DNA from: CAXXOK01 sp963664595
Lineage (GTDB): Bacteria > Bacillota > Clostridia > Christensenellales > Aristaeellaceae
NCBI GenBank assembly: GCA_963664595.2
Contig: CAXXOK010000010.1
Location: 1-64,000 of the forward strand
DNA: 64,000 bases
Direction of reading: 5' to 3'
The first letter of the stretch is position 1. Each line of letters opens with the position of its first letter. A program made the translations under genes and the position numbers. The notes under the pieces were generated by a model. The model worked only from the letters and a program-made list of their open reading frames with translations, made no database searches and was not told the origin of the DNA. This document shows positions 24,941 to 32,506 of the stretch, piece by piece.

Positions 24941-26608
24941 TTAAAACGTCCATACACCGAGTTTGCTCATATCACCGGCAGTCCCGGAATCAACCAGTTT
25001 ATCCTCGCAGGTCATCGCCGCCACGAAAGCCATGAACGGATCTGTTTTCCGGCTGCGCGGCTCAATCTTGCCATAGGTCATGTTCCCCGTATCCCGGTTA
25101 ATCCCCGTCCGGATCATTTTGGTATTGTTGGTCGCCCAGCGCATCAGCGGATTGTCACCGTACACAATTTGCTGATTCGTGAATGCCGAATCGATCACGG
25201 GTGAAACGATCATGATATCCGACGGGCGCACCAGCTTTACGTTTTTCCGATCCTTCCACGAAAAACCGATACCGGACAGTGCTTTGCTCAGCAGGGCATA
25301 ACGGAAATTGTCCAGCGCCATATGAACGATGTGGTAGTTGACCGCCATCAGCGAAAACCAATCCGTGATCAAATCCGGTTTGATTTCGATATCGTCAACC
25401 ACGGTGAGCAATCCGTTTTTCTCCCATTCCCGCCACGGGCATTTCATCCGGGGAAGATCCGACGATTGCGAACATAACCAGCTGTGCGTGATCCAATAGC
25501 GCATATCGCCAATCCGGAAAAGCAGTCCTGCCGATGCGAAGTCGTTAACCTTCGCGTAGTCAGTGGCTCCGATACACTGCCGGCCGACAAGGTCGGGGAT
25601 GACTTGTTTGGTTGCTTTGATGTTTTCCCAGCTCGTGACCTGGATATCGGCATTCCCTTCAGGGATGTTCATCCGCTTGGTCGGGAATGCCGTAAACTGC
25701 GACGGTGCCAGCTTCCAGTCGCTGTATTCCTTGATCATCTCTTCACGCAGGGAAAAACTGTACGGGAGTGATGGATTGGCTTTTTCCCATTTCGTGGGAT
25801 CATTGATTTCATCGCGGCTGTCAAGTTTACAGATAAAAGGCAGCCAGCCGTTATCCGGCATGCCGCCTTTTAGAATCTCTGCCGACCGCTCTTTGTAGTG
25901 GTCCAGCGGGCCGTCCCGCACATCGCCGTCCGTAGTGGCGTACAGCCTGCGCGGGTGCGGCTTCTTACCGAGGCCGGTGGTGAATACGTTGATATTGTCG
26001 TAGTTCTCGTACTGGTGTATTTCATTGAACACGACGATACCGGAGCGCAGCCCGTCCTTTCCTTTGGGGTTGTTCGTCCGGTACTTGATCCGGCTGTTGG
26101 TTTTCAATCCGACGATGCTTTCCTTGTTCCAGTAAAAGTGCTTCTTGAGCCGGTTGATAAGCGCCGGGGTTTCAAGAACATTCCAGATGTCTTCAAACGG
26201 TGCTTTTGCCTGCAGCTCGCTGTTGGCACAGATATCCACATCGTATGCTTTGATGTTGTTATAGGGGCTTACCAGACACCATGATTCAAAGGCAATATAC
26301 CCGTCTTTGCCAGCGCCGCGGCCAATGAGCAGGAACAGATCCGGCCAACGCGGCAGCCCATCCGCCCGGTAAGTGCAGCAGTGCAGCCCCAGCACGAATA
26401 TTTCCCAGGGGAAAAGTGCATCATACGGGAAATAAACCGCCTGCCTCAGATAGTGATCTAGCTGCTGTTCATCGATATAGATATCCTCCTGTTCGAATGC
26501 GCTTCGGATGTATTTAACCAACAAATGCTGTTCTATGCAGGCTTGGATGGCGCCGGTTTCCACCTGCAGCATGTATTCTTCAATCGGCTTGGGAATCTCA
26601 CAGGGCAT
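24941..26608 (-). CDS. Terminase large subunit
   Basis: A 555-residue packaging motor. The ATPase has a Walker A-like GRGAGK (about residues 96-101) and Walker B IVVFNEIHQ. The nuclease half has DYAKVNDFASAG and a C-terminal KTDPFMAFVAAM motif, both family features. I chose ATG 26608 because it overlaps the small-subunit stop by 11 bases; an earlier in-frame start lies deeper in that gene. The relation to YmfN/P27-linked terminases fits the small subunit type. Confidence 0.93.
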   Translation of the reverse strand: MPCEIPKPIEEYMLQVETGAIQACIEQHLLVKYIRSAFEQEDIYIDEQQLDHYLRQAVYFPYDALFPWEIFVLGLHCCTYRADGLPRWPDLFLLIGRGAGKDGYIAFESWCLVSPYNNIKAYDVDICANSELQAKAPFEDIWNVLETPALINRLKKHFYWNKESIVGLKTNSRIKYRTNNPKGKDGLRSGIVVFNEIHQYENYDNINVFTTGLGKKPHPRRLYATTDGDVRDGPLDHYKERSAEILKGGMPDNGWLPFICKLDSRDEINDPTKWEKANPSLPYSFSLREEMIKEYSDWKLAPSQFTAFPTKRMNIPEGNADIQVTSWENIKATKQVIPDLVGRQCIGATDYAKVNDFASAGLLFRIGDMRYWITHSWLCSQSSDLPRMKCPWREWEKNGLLTVVDDIEIKPDLITDWFSLMAVNYHIVHMALDNFRYALLSKALSGIGFSWKDRKNVKLVRPSDIMIVSPVIDSAFTNQQIVYGDNPLMRWATNNTKMIRTGINRDTGNMTYGKIEPRSRKTDPFMAFVAAMTCEDKLVDSGTAGDMSKLGVWTF

Positions 26609-26945
26609 CGTCCTCACCGCCTGCCTGCACAGGCTTGATCCCCAGCTCCGCAAGCAGTTTCAGCATCTGCGCGTTAACTTTGATCCGCAGATCGACAGAT
26701 TCATTTTTCTTGATCTGCAGTACACCGGAAGCGGATAGGGTTTCGACCTGAACCCCACGGGTTTGGATATCATCAACCAGCGCTACTTTGGTAAGCCACA
26801 GATCCATATAATCATCGATCAGGTCAAAGTAGTATTTCCCAACGGTGCCATTGCGTTCCAGCTGGTCGGTCAAGTCCTTCCTGATTGTTTTATACAGCTT
26901 TGTTTTTTTGAGGTGCTCGGGCGTGATGTTTTTATCAGCCGCCAT
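26598..26945 (-). CDS. Terminase small subunit, P27 family
   Basis: A 115-residue DNA-recognition subunit starting at ATG 26945, seven bases after AAGGAGG. It contains LYKTIRKDLTDQLERNGTVGKYYFDLIDDYMDLW and a C-terminal KVNAQMLKLLAELGIKP, the hallmarks of P27-type small terminases. It precedes and overlaps the large subunit. The nearby HNH nuclease supports cos-type ends. Confidence 0.88.
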   Translation of the reverse strand: MAADKNITPEHLKKTKLYKTIRKDLTDQLERNGTVGKYYFDLIDDYMDLWLTKVALVDDIQTRGVQVETLSASGVLQIKKNESVDLRIKVNAQMLKLLAELGIKPVQAGGEDDAL

Positions 26946-27057
26946 TTTCATACCTCCTTCCGGGAATTTTCCATGTGCGCGAGGTGCAGGTGGTTTGTTA
27001 ATACCCATCTCCGTTCCCGACGCCCGCCTCAATCTGCGTTTTTTATGAACGGGGGGA

Positions 27058-27384
27058 CTACCAGCGCTCGGGCGTTAGCGGCGGCTTGTATTCGTGTCGA
27101 TGACCGTGTGCTTCTTCGTGGCAGGATGCACACAACGAAAGCAGCTGCCGCTCCTTGCCGTCATAAACAGACAGTGCAAGGTCGGGCCGAGCTTTCAAGT
27201 GCTTAACATGATGCACGGTGGTTGCTCTGGTATAGTGCCCCTGCTGTTTGCATGTCTGGCATTCGTGGTTATCCATAGCGAGGACTGCCGCCCGCTTGTG
27301 TTGCCAATCCGTGGATTTGTAAAAGCGCAGCTCGTTGCCGTCCGTGATGAGCTTACGTAGCCAGGCAAGGTATTGCTGATCCAA
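27058..27384 (-). CDS. HNH endonuclease
   Basis: A protein of about 108 residues. It has a zinc pair CQTC, the HNH core HHVKHLKARPDLAL and a second pair CASCHEEAH. Phage HNH proteins beside the small terminase assist cos cleavage (HK97 gp74 type). The start is uncertain: a TTG at 27384 has GAAAGG upstream, while a TTG at 27402 gives six more residues but no ribosome site. Confidence 0.88.
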   Translation of the reverse strand: MDQQYLAWLRKLITDGNELRFYKSTDWQHKRAAVLAMDNHECQTCKQQGHYTRATTVHHVKHLKARPDLALSVYDGKERQLLSLCASCHEEAHGHRHEYKPPLTPERW

Positions 27385-27412
27385 TGCTAAGCTACCTTTC
27401 AAGGTATAAGAA

Positions 27413-27465
27413 AACGCCCTGCGTTTGCATGGGCGTTATAGAACAAGCAGCCCGAAGGCTGCTTG
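27413..27465 (-). terminator. Two tandem terminators downstream of hicB
   Basis: On the minus strand CAAGCAGCC-TTCG-GGCTGCTTG (27465-27444, UUCG-type tetraloop) is followed by AACGCCC...GGGCGTTTTCTT (27437-27408). They separate hicAB from the packaging genes, so those need their own upstream promoter or readthrough/antitermination. Confidence 0.75.
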
Positions 27466-27488
27466 ATAGGTTTGTGCGTTGTGGCTTC

Positions 27489-27899
27489 CTACGGGTGATA
27501 CACGCCCAGGTAATCCTTTAATGCGTTTTGCAGTACCTGGGAATAATTCACCTTGCGTTTTTCTGCTGCATCGTTCAGCCATGCGGGAATGGTCAGTGTC
27601 TTTTTAACTGACCGGTTTTCCATTTCCTCACGGAACGGCGTCATCCATGCGGTGACCGGCACGACCATCTCGCCGTCGCACAATTGGATGTTGTCGAAGT
27701 TCGCTTCGGGGATCTCTTCTCCGTCCTGCTCCATGCCGTACAAGTGCAGGCTCATGGCTTCCTGCGCCATGCGGATGGCGTCTGTCAGAGTGTCGCCTTC
27801 CGTTACACATCTGTCGAGCTGCGGAAACCGCACGCTGTAACCGCCGTCCGCCTCTTTCACCATGACCGCCGGATAGGTGTACTGGTTTGCTCGTTTCAT
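27489..27899 (-). CDS. hicB: HicB antitoxin
   Basis: A 136-residue antitoxin that neutralises HicA and represses its own operon. N-terminal degraded RNase H-like fold (YPAVMVKEADGGYSVRFPQLDRCVTEGDTLTDAIRMAQEAM) and a C-terminal ribbon-helix-helix/Arc-like segment (VKKTLTIPAWLNDAAEKRKVNYSQVLQNAL). AGGAGG precedes the ATG. It follows hicA by 39 bases. Tandem terminators lie downstream. Confidence 0.92.
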   Translation of the reverse strand: MKRANQYTYPAVMVKEADGGYSVRFPQLDRCVTEGDTLTDAIRMAQEAMSLHLYGMEQDGEEIPEANFDNIQLCDGEMVVPVTAWMTPFREEMENRSVKKTLTIPAWLNDAAEKRKVNYSQVLQNALKDYLGVYHP

Positions 27900-27938
27900 G
27901 CTGTGCCTCCTGTCTATCTCGTGGGGCGCTCGGGGTGG

Positions 27939-28121
27939 TTATTCCCACCCCGCCGCTTTCCTGATACTCTTTTCCGTTCCTGGCTTTAAGTCGCCTTTGT
28001 GAAACGGAACCGTGATGCGTTTGCCTTCCCTGATGAACTGCTTGTGTGAGCCCGTTTGCCTCACTTCCTGCCATCCTTCGCGTTTCAACCGCTGTATGAC
28101 TTCCTTCGCGGTCATCGGCAT
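27939..28121 (-). CDS. hicA: HicA mRNA interferase toxin
   Basis: A 60-residue toxin with a double-stranded-RNA-binding fold. Contains MTAKEVIQRLKREGWQEVRQTGSHKQF with catalytic His in GSHKQF and a VPFHKGDLKPGTEKSIRKAAG tail, as in typical HicA. It is transcribed from a strong promoter (28174-28146) that overlaps two palindromes. In a prophage it can stabilise the lysogen or block superinfection. Confidence 0.93.
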   Translation of the reverse strand: MPMTAKEVIQRLKREGWQEVRQTGSHKQFIREGKRITVPFHKGDLKPGTEKSIRKAAGWE

Positions 28122-28145
28122 TTGCTATCACTTCCTTACGAGATT

Positions 28146-28182
28146 AGTATAACACGGATAACACGTGTTGTCAATACGTATT
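28146..28182 (-). promoter_or_regulatory. hicAB promoter and operators
   Basis: On the minus strand TTGACA (28174-28169), 17 bp, TATACT (28151-28146). Two 10-bp perfect palindromes, AACACGTGTT (28160-28169) and AATACGTATT (28173-28182), are 13 bp apart centre to centre and overlap the -35 and spacer. These are plausible HicB operator half-sites on one helical face. Confidence 0.8.
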
Positions 28183-28244
28183 ATCAAGAATTTGTGAGTT
28201 TAACATACCAGATCCCGGCAGCTTGTACCGCAGTGGGTATATGA

Positions 28245-28273
28245 AAACGCCCGGTCAATAGTGACCAGACGTT
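28245..28273 (-). terminator. Terminator downstream of the short recombinase
   Basis: On the minus strand AACG-C-GGTCA pairs with TGACC-G-CGTT around CTAT, followed by TTTTC. It lies about 65 bases past the recombinase stop. Confidence 0.55.
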
Positions 28274-28337
28274 ACTGCCTTTTGAAACAGGCATATCATA
28301 ACACAGTGGAAAACAGTATGCAAATAGGTGTCCTATT

Positions 28338-28910
28338 CTAATATTTCCACTTCGTGAGCGCTTTTCGTTTTTCATCAATGGCGATGCCGATATAGATCAG
28401 CGTGGTGCTTTCTTTGGTGTGGTTGAACAGATCCATCAGCATGGCGATATCCTTTGTTCGCATGTAGTAGTGATACCCGAATGTTTTCCGCAGGCTGTGG
28501 CAGGCAAACGGATATTCAATCTCACCCAGCTCGCCGATAGCTTTCACATAATTATACGCCGTTTTCCGGCTGATGTGTGAAGCATGCCCCCGGCTATCCT
28601 TCTGTCTGCTTTGAAAAACATACTCGGCATCGGTCATTCCTTTCAGCCTTTGACGAAGTACCTTCTGTAATTCATCCGGTATAGGCAGCTCGATACGCTT
28701 GCCTGTTTTCTTTTCCCGGACAACAAACAAATCTCTGCCACGCAGATCCCCGACACGCATCACGATCATATCGCTGATTCGCCGCGCAAGATAAATACCA
28801 ATCTCAAACAACAAGTATTCCTTGCGGCCGATATCAGTATCCAGCACAGCAAGTTTACGCTCGATTTCTTTTATCTTTTCCCGGTCCCGGATTGGTTCTA
28901 CGCTGATCAT
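28338..28910 (-). CDS. Short tyrosine recombinase, catalytic domain only
   Basis: A 190-residue protein with the catalytic residues of the lambda-integrase fold: Arg in YLARRISDM, Lys in KKTGKRIELPI, HxxR in HSLRKTFGYH and Tyr in TLIYIGIAI. It lacks the N-terminal SAM-like core-binding and arm-binding domains. I chose ATG 28910, 7 bases after AAGGGTG. It lies in the leftward early/late border, far from the att integrase. It may resolve multimers or regulate late genes; similar stand-alone proteins occur in Firmicute phages at this place. Confidence 0.85.
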   Translation of the reverse strand: MISVEPIRDREKIKEIERKLAVLDTDIGRKEYLLFEIGIYLARRISDMIVMRVGDLRGRDLFVVREKKTGKRIELPIPDELQKVLRQRLKGMTDAEYVFQSRQKDSRGHASHISRKTAYNYVKAIGELGEIEYPFACHSLRKTFGYHYYMRTKDIAMLMDLFNHTKESTTLIYIGIAIDEKRKALTKWKY

Positions 28911-28974
28911 TTTATCACCCTTCCTGTGCCGTGTTTGACTTTCCCGTTTTGCCAATACTGTGTAACTGGGTCAA

Positions 28975-29050
28975 TACCCATGAAACCAATTGATACAACA
29001 TTTCCCGGTACTCATGTTTCTGTCTTACCCATGGCTGTAATATGGGTAAG
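28975..29050. repeat. TACCCAT inverted repeats upstream of the short recombinase
   Basis: CTTACCCAT at 29024-29032 and ATGGGTAAG at 29042-29050 form a 9-bp inverted repeat with a 9-base spacer; another TACCCAT is at about 28975. The intergenic gap here is 170 bp and has no gene. Could be a binding site of the adjacent recombinase or regulator. Confidence 0.4.
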
Positions 29051-29079
29051 TGCTAACAAAAAATGAAAAGCCTTCATTA

Positions 29080-29373
29080 TTATCCATGTTCTTTTTGCTT
29101 TCGCGGCTGTTTCGGTCTATCTTTACGATGTAGTTTCAGCTGTGCCTTTCGCATTTGTTCCAGCTTTATGTTAAGCTGTTCCTGATCAATATCAGCCAAA
29201 GCACAGTGGATGGCACAATCTTTTTCACGGAAATAATGGCGCAGCTCGTAGATGGGTTTAGTGTTTGAGGGCTTTTTGATTTCGCTGTTCCAGTCTTGTA
29301 TGGCTTGCTTGAGAATAACAATAGCAAGCTGCTTTGCTCCTTCATCCGTTATGGCGCGTCTATCTCTTTCCAT
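29080..29373 (-). CDS. Phage hypothetical protein, basic C-tail
   Basis: A 97-residue protein starting at ATG 29373, overlapping the preceding stop by 4 bases. Helical (KQLAIVILKQAIQDWNSEIKK; HYFREKDCAIHCALADIDQEQLNIKLEQ) with a Lys/Arg-rich end (LKLHRKDRPKQPRKQKEHG). The basic tail suggests nucleic-acid contact. I do not recognise the family, though similar proteins often precede packaging genes. Confidence 0.65.
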   Translation of the reverse strand: MERDRRAITDEGAKQLAIVILKQAIQDWNSEIKKPSNTKPIYELRHYFREKDCAIHCALADIDQEQLNIKLEQMRKAQLKLHRKDRPKQPRKQKEHG

Positions 29374-29840
29374 CACGCTTGCTCCTTGGTTGATGCCGTG
29401 CCGTTGCCCAGCTTGATCAACCGTTCCTCCACCGCGTACATGGTGCCGCGAAACACCACGTTATCCCGTAGCCTGCTGATTTCGCGCCTGCTGGTTCCCA
29501 TAGCAGCTGCCACAAGGTCAATGGCCGTAGCTTTGCCATAAAACAGCTCAAACAGCTTGCCCTCCTTTGTGCCGGCAAACCATTGTTTCGTACGGTGAAT
29601 CACCTGCATCCAATGCCGGGCTTTGCGTACCTCGGAGTTTCCCTGGCTGAGCAAAAACGCTTTTCGGCTCACAGGATCACCCGACGGAGAACACTGAGTT
29701 GTCGGTTCGCTGTAATCCATTCCCGGTGAAGACAGCAGAACATCCTGTTCAAATTTCAATAGTGTTTCGCGTATCAGCGCTTCATTGTGCAGATGCCATT
29801 CCACGCGCTTGTACATATCTCTTTCCAGCGGTTTCGACAT
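29373..29840 (-). CDS. ArpU/sigma-like late gene regulator candidate
   Basis: A 155-residue protein starting at ATG 29840 after AGAGG. The C-terminal half has a helix-turn-helix look (FELFYGKATAIDLVAAAMGTSRREISRLRDNVVFRGTMYAVEERL). The N-terminal half is helical (PLERDMYKRVEWHLHNEALIRETLLKF). Position upstream of the packaging and recombinase genes fits phage late-transcription activators of the ArpU/RinA kind. Assignment is by pattern only. Confidence 0.6.
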   Translation of the reverse strand: MSKPLERDMYKRVEWHLHNEALIRETLLKFEQDVLLSSPGMDYSEPTTQCSPSGDPVSRKAFLLSQGNSEVRKARHWMQVIHRTKQWFAGTKEGKLFELFYGKATAIDLVAAAMGTSRREISRLRDNVVFRGTMYAVEERLIKLGNGTASTKEQA

Positions 29841-29920
29841 TGAATCCTCTCTTTCCGATTTGGTGTAACCTTTTGTTTGATGTTTATATGGTGGCTGAAG
29901 GGCTTGTTCTTGGCTTTTGC

Positions 29921-30085
29921 ACTTCACTTGCATCAATCGAATTGCCAGATAGTTTGGTTTGTATTAGTGAAACAGCTTTTGCTTGCTGTCCTTACATTAC
30001 TTTTATTGTGCAGCAGTACTCGTATGCCGATGAGTATGCTCAAAAGGTGAACCCACCTTATAAATATACTGAAGAAAACAATTGA
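29921..30085 (+). pseudogene. BspA-type leucine-rich-repeat C-terminal fragment
   Basis: In the frame closed by the TGA at 30083 the plus strand reads SLASIELPDSLVCISETAFA, then CCPYITFIVQQYSYADEYAQ and a short tail. This is one LRR_5 repeat (LxSIxLPxSLxxIxxxAFxxC) plus the usual end motif YADEYAQK..PYKY of BspA-like surface proteins. There is no start codon or ribosome site; an intrinsic terminator follows 35 bases later. It is a foreign fragment on the strand opposite the lytic genes. Confidence 0.6.
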
Positions 30086-30118
30086 ATGTATTCTTTTGAA
30101 TTTTTTAAGTGCTATGAA

Positions 30119-30152
30119 AGAAGCACCGCCAGCCAAACGGTGCTTCTTTTTA
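30119..30152. terminator. Terminator carried with the LRR fragment
   Basis: AAGCACCG (30121-30128) pairs with CGGTGCTT (30138-30145), followed by CTTTTT on +. The opposite strand ends TTTCAT, so activity there is weaker. Just downstream a strong AAAGGAGG plus ATG begins a 6-codon open frame (30171) that stops at once. Confidence 0.7.
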
Positions 30153-30223
30153 ATAAAGGAGGTTCACGCCATGAAAGTATCTTGCACTTGATACCTTGCA
30201 CTGATACCACTATAGCATAGAAT

Positions 30224-30646
30224 TTACTCCGATTTACTCCGGTCTTTTCTCGCCGCTTCGATATCGGCTTCTGTCGGCTTGGCGGCGAAAAATAAATAAT
30301 CTTCAAAATCTGCATTCTTCAAATGTGCTCTTGTATCCCAAGCATCATGTACATATATGTCATAACCCTCTGAATCACGCCCGCATGACCAGATGGCTTC
30401 ATCATTTATCATTTCCATGATCTGCTCTTCCGTCAGCGGCTTGTTCGGCGGGCGGCGCGTGGCGGCTTCGTATGCTAGTTTGCGAGCTTCTTCCTCAGCT
30501 TTCCCGTAACGTAAAGGAGAGTGCCACCCACATGCGCAACGATAATCAACGCACCACCTGTAGTTTTCATCAACAGCACCAGGTTGGAACAAAATAAGCT
30601 CAGTCATAGCTTGCCCGCATCGGCACAGCACTTTATTATTTTTCAT
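30224..30646 (-). CDS. Zinc-ribbon phage protein (Lar-like)
   Basis: A 140-residue protein. The N-terminal half has two Cys pairs (LCRCG at the start and YRCACGWHSPLRYG) resembling the zinc ribbon of Lar-type restriction-alleviation proteins. The C-terminal half (LTEEQIMEMINDEAIWSCGRDSEG) is acidic. AAAGGA lies 9 bases before the ATG, which overlaps the preceding gene. A role in evading host restriction is possible but not shown. Confidence 0.65.
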   Translation of the reverse strand: MKNNKVLCRCGQAMTELILFQPGAVDENYRWCVDYRCACGWHSPLRYGKAEEEARKLAYEAATRRPPNKPLTEEQIMEMINDEAIWSCGRDSEGYDIYVHDAWDTRAHLKNADFEDYLFFAAKPTEADIEAARKDRSKSE

Positions 30647-31064
30647 GTGAATTATCCTTTCTCGGTATACGTATCATCAACAACGCTTTTCCATGCAGTT
30701 CATATAAGCGGGACATCTCGTAATTCATCTCCTCGGCAATCTCCTCCCACCGGCAGCACCGTACATACCGCATCAGCAGCACGGACTGGCACACCTTATC
30801 CTCAACGACATAGATCACGCGCAGGATTTCCCGCTCCAGCTCGTCCTGCCGGGCCAGCTGCTCCTCCAGTTCATCCAGCAGCTCCAGCTTGCGGAGCACG
30901 GCGTCCTCCATCCGGCAACGCCGATCCGTGCCGGAGATATTCCGCGCCATCCTCCGGCCGGTGCCGTACCCGGCCTTGACCGTTAGTTCATCGATCTCCT
31001 CTTGGATGATCCGCTGCTGGCGCTTCACCTCCCGCAATTGGGAAAGGTACTCCTTGGCTGTCAT
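30636..31064 (-). CDS. DUF1492-type sigma-like phage regulator
   Basis: A 142-residue helical protein. MTAKEYLSQLREVKRQQRIIQEEIDEL, a central coiled coil (LRKLELLDELEEQLARQDELEREI) and the C-terminal LLMRYVRCCRWEEIAEEMNYEMSRLYELHGKALLMI, which looks like a sigma region 4 helix-turn-helix. This arrangement is typical of DUF1492 proteins placed at the end of early operons in Firmicute phages and thought to switch on late genes. GAAGGAG precedes the ATG. Confidence 0.82.
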   Translation of the reverse strand: MTAKEYLSQLREVKRQQRIIQEEIDELTVKAGYGTGRRMARNISGTDRRCRMEDAVLRKLELLDELEEQLARQDELEREILRVIYVVEDKVCQSVLLMRYVRCCRWEEIAEEMNYEMSRLYELHGKALLMIRIPRKDNSHEK

Positions 31065-31101
31065 GTTTTCACTCCTTCAAGGCATGCCGGATTTTATTTA
31101 T

Positions 31102-31145
31102 CACACCACATCATTCAGCCGCTGCAGGCTGCATGATGTGGTGTG
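31102..31145 (-). terminator. Long hairpin after the DnaD-type gene
   Basis: A perfect 13-bp repeat CACACCACATCAT/ATGATGTGGTGTG with an inner CAGCC/GGCTG stem begins at the stop codon. The following bases are A-rich rather than T-rich, so it may be an RNA-stability or processing hairpin instead of a true terminator. Confidence 0.5.
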
Positions 31146-31931
31146 TTATACGTCATACTTCAATGCTTCCGCAATTTCTTCCGGGGTTAACCCTGTTTCC
31201 TGATTGCTGTAATCCCGCTGGTTGTACTGCTGCTCAATTACAGTCTTTCCCTTTGGTTTGTCGGGTGGTTTGTTGCTGTCGATCCCGCCGCTCTTTCGCC
31301 AGGAACGCAGTATGCCCTCGATATACCGCCAGCTGCGAGCGGATTGCGGCCCATTCCCTGCCCGCTGGATTGCTTCCGTCAGCCAGTCAGCTGAATATTC
31401 TGATACCAACGTATCGCTCTTGACACGATCGGCATAGGTGTCTGGAATGCCGATCAGCCTGGCATGCGCAAATACAGTTTCCAGATCAGCGGCATTTTCA
31501 TATGCTTCTGTGTCCGTGATCAACGGTGGTTTCTGATCGCCGCTGTGGCACTTCTCTCGCGCACGTGTTACTGCGTCTTCTTCATTGTTTTTTTCTTTGT
31601 CATTGTCTTCTTCTTCGTCTTCTTCTTGGTGGCATTTGGTATCATTTGCTTGCACTTGCTTTTTTTGCTTTCGTTTGCCAGCCTTTGCCAGACCGCCTTG
31701 TTTTCCGGCTTCGCTTCTCATTTGAGATATTTCATCATATTTCTCATTGTCCCGATCTATCTGTGACTTCAGTTGCGGCCATACAAATCGCTCATTTCCG
31801 CGGAGATCCGGCACTGTTCCCTGTCCTGCATATTCCAGCATCGCAGTAAACAAACGCCCGCGCTCCGCGTCAGAAAGCGGTGTCAGGCTGTGAATAAAAT
31901 CGTAATAGACCTGCACATAACGCATTCCCAT
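31146..31931 (-). CDS. DnaD-like phage replication protein
   Basis: A 261-residue protein. The N-terminal domain (MGMRYVQVYYDFIHSLTPLSDAERGRLFTAMLEYAGQG) matches the DUF6291-type helix-turn-helix of phage replisome organisers. A charged linker rich in Glu, Asp and Lys (about 95-140) follows. The C-terminal half (YADRVKSDTLVSEYSADWLTEAIQRAGNGPQSARSWRYIEGILRSWRKSG) is a DnaD domain, which loads the host helicase. ATG 31931 has AAAGGAG 7 bases upstream. No phage DnaC-like loader is seen next to it. Confidence 0.82.
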   Translation of the reverse strand: MGMRYVQVYYDFIHSLTPLSDAERGRLFTAMLEYAGQGTVPDLRGNERFVWPQLKSQIDRDNEKYDEISQMRSEAGKQGGLAKAGKRKQKKQVQANDTKCHQEEDEEEDNDKEKNNEEDAVTRAREKCHSGDQKPPLITDTEAYENAADLETVFAHARLIGIPDTYADRVKSDTLVSEYSADWLTEAIQRAGNGPQSARSWRYIEGILRSWRKSGGIDSNKPPDKPKGKTVIEQQYNQRDYSNQETGLTPEEIAEALKYDV

Positions 31932-31989
31932 AGTCTGGCTCCTTTTACACAACATTTCCGATTGATTTCCAGACTGATACCAACCCATG

Positions 31990-32475
31990 CTAAATGGTTG
32001 TTGCAGCGCATTGTTCCGGCATGGACCATCGGATAATAAGTGGCCGATCCCGCCCCATTACCGTGCGCGGCGCGTACTCACCTTTACGGTGCCGGAGCAG
32101 GATTTCAAGCTCATTCTTTGCCGCAATGCTGCTGATGCCGCCAGTGGCACGGCCTTCTTGATTGATACGCGAAAGCGCGTCCTCGATCATCAGATCCCGC
32201 GCCGCATCCAAAGAATCAGGATAGGAACTCTCAAAGCAGAGCCATCCTTTGCAAATTAACCGCAGCCGGCATACCGTTCCGCCTGGGATCGGGGCGGTTT
32301 CGCTTGCACAGTCAGCAAAGAGTGCTGCCCGCTGCATTGGGTATTTCACAACCCCGCATATCTTCACCAGCGGATTTTTGCTAAATTCATTTGTTGTATC
32401 CTCTACAGCTACCGCCGTGTACATATCCTCCGCGGTGGGATCCCATACGATAACCTTCTCACCATTGGTGATCAT
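31990..32475 (-). CDS. Phage early hypothetical protein
   Basis: A 161-residue protein starting at ATG 32475, after AAAGGAGG. Beta-rich N-terminus (MITNGEKVIVWDPTAEDMYTAVAVEDTTN) and a helical middle (DSLDAARDLMIEDALSRINQEGRATGG). Lies in the leftward early operon between the DUF2786 protein and the DnaD-like protein. No family recognised. Confidence 0.7.
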   Translation of the reverse strand: MITNGEKVIVWDPTAEDMYTAVAVEDTTNEFSKNPLVKICGVVKYPMQRAALFADCASETAPIPGGTVCRLRLICKGWLCFESSYPDSLDAARDLMIEDALSRINQEGRATGGISSIAAKNELEILLRHRKGEYAPRTVMGRDRPLIIRWSMPEQCAATTI

Positions 32476-32506
32476 ACAGACAAGCCTCCTTTCGCTGTTT
32501 TGCCGT

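Noticed and set aside
29699..29920. Upstream extension of the LRR fragment
   Set aside because: Residues before 29921 lose the repeat pattern and overlap the regulator gene on the other strand.
30171..30191. Strong ribosome site with a 6-codon frame as a leader peptide
   Set aside because: No downstream plus-strand gene exists to regulate, so it is more likely a remnant of the inserted fragment.
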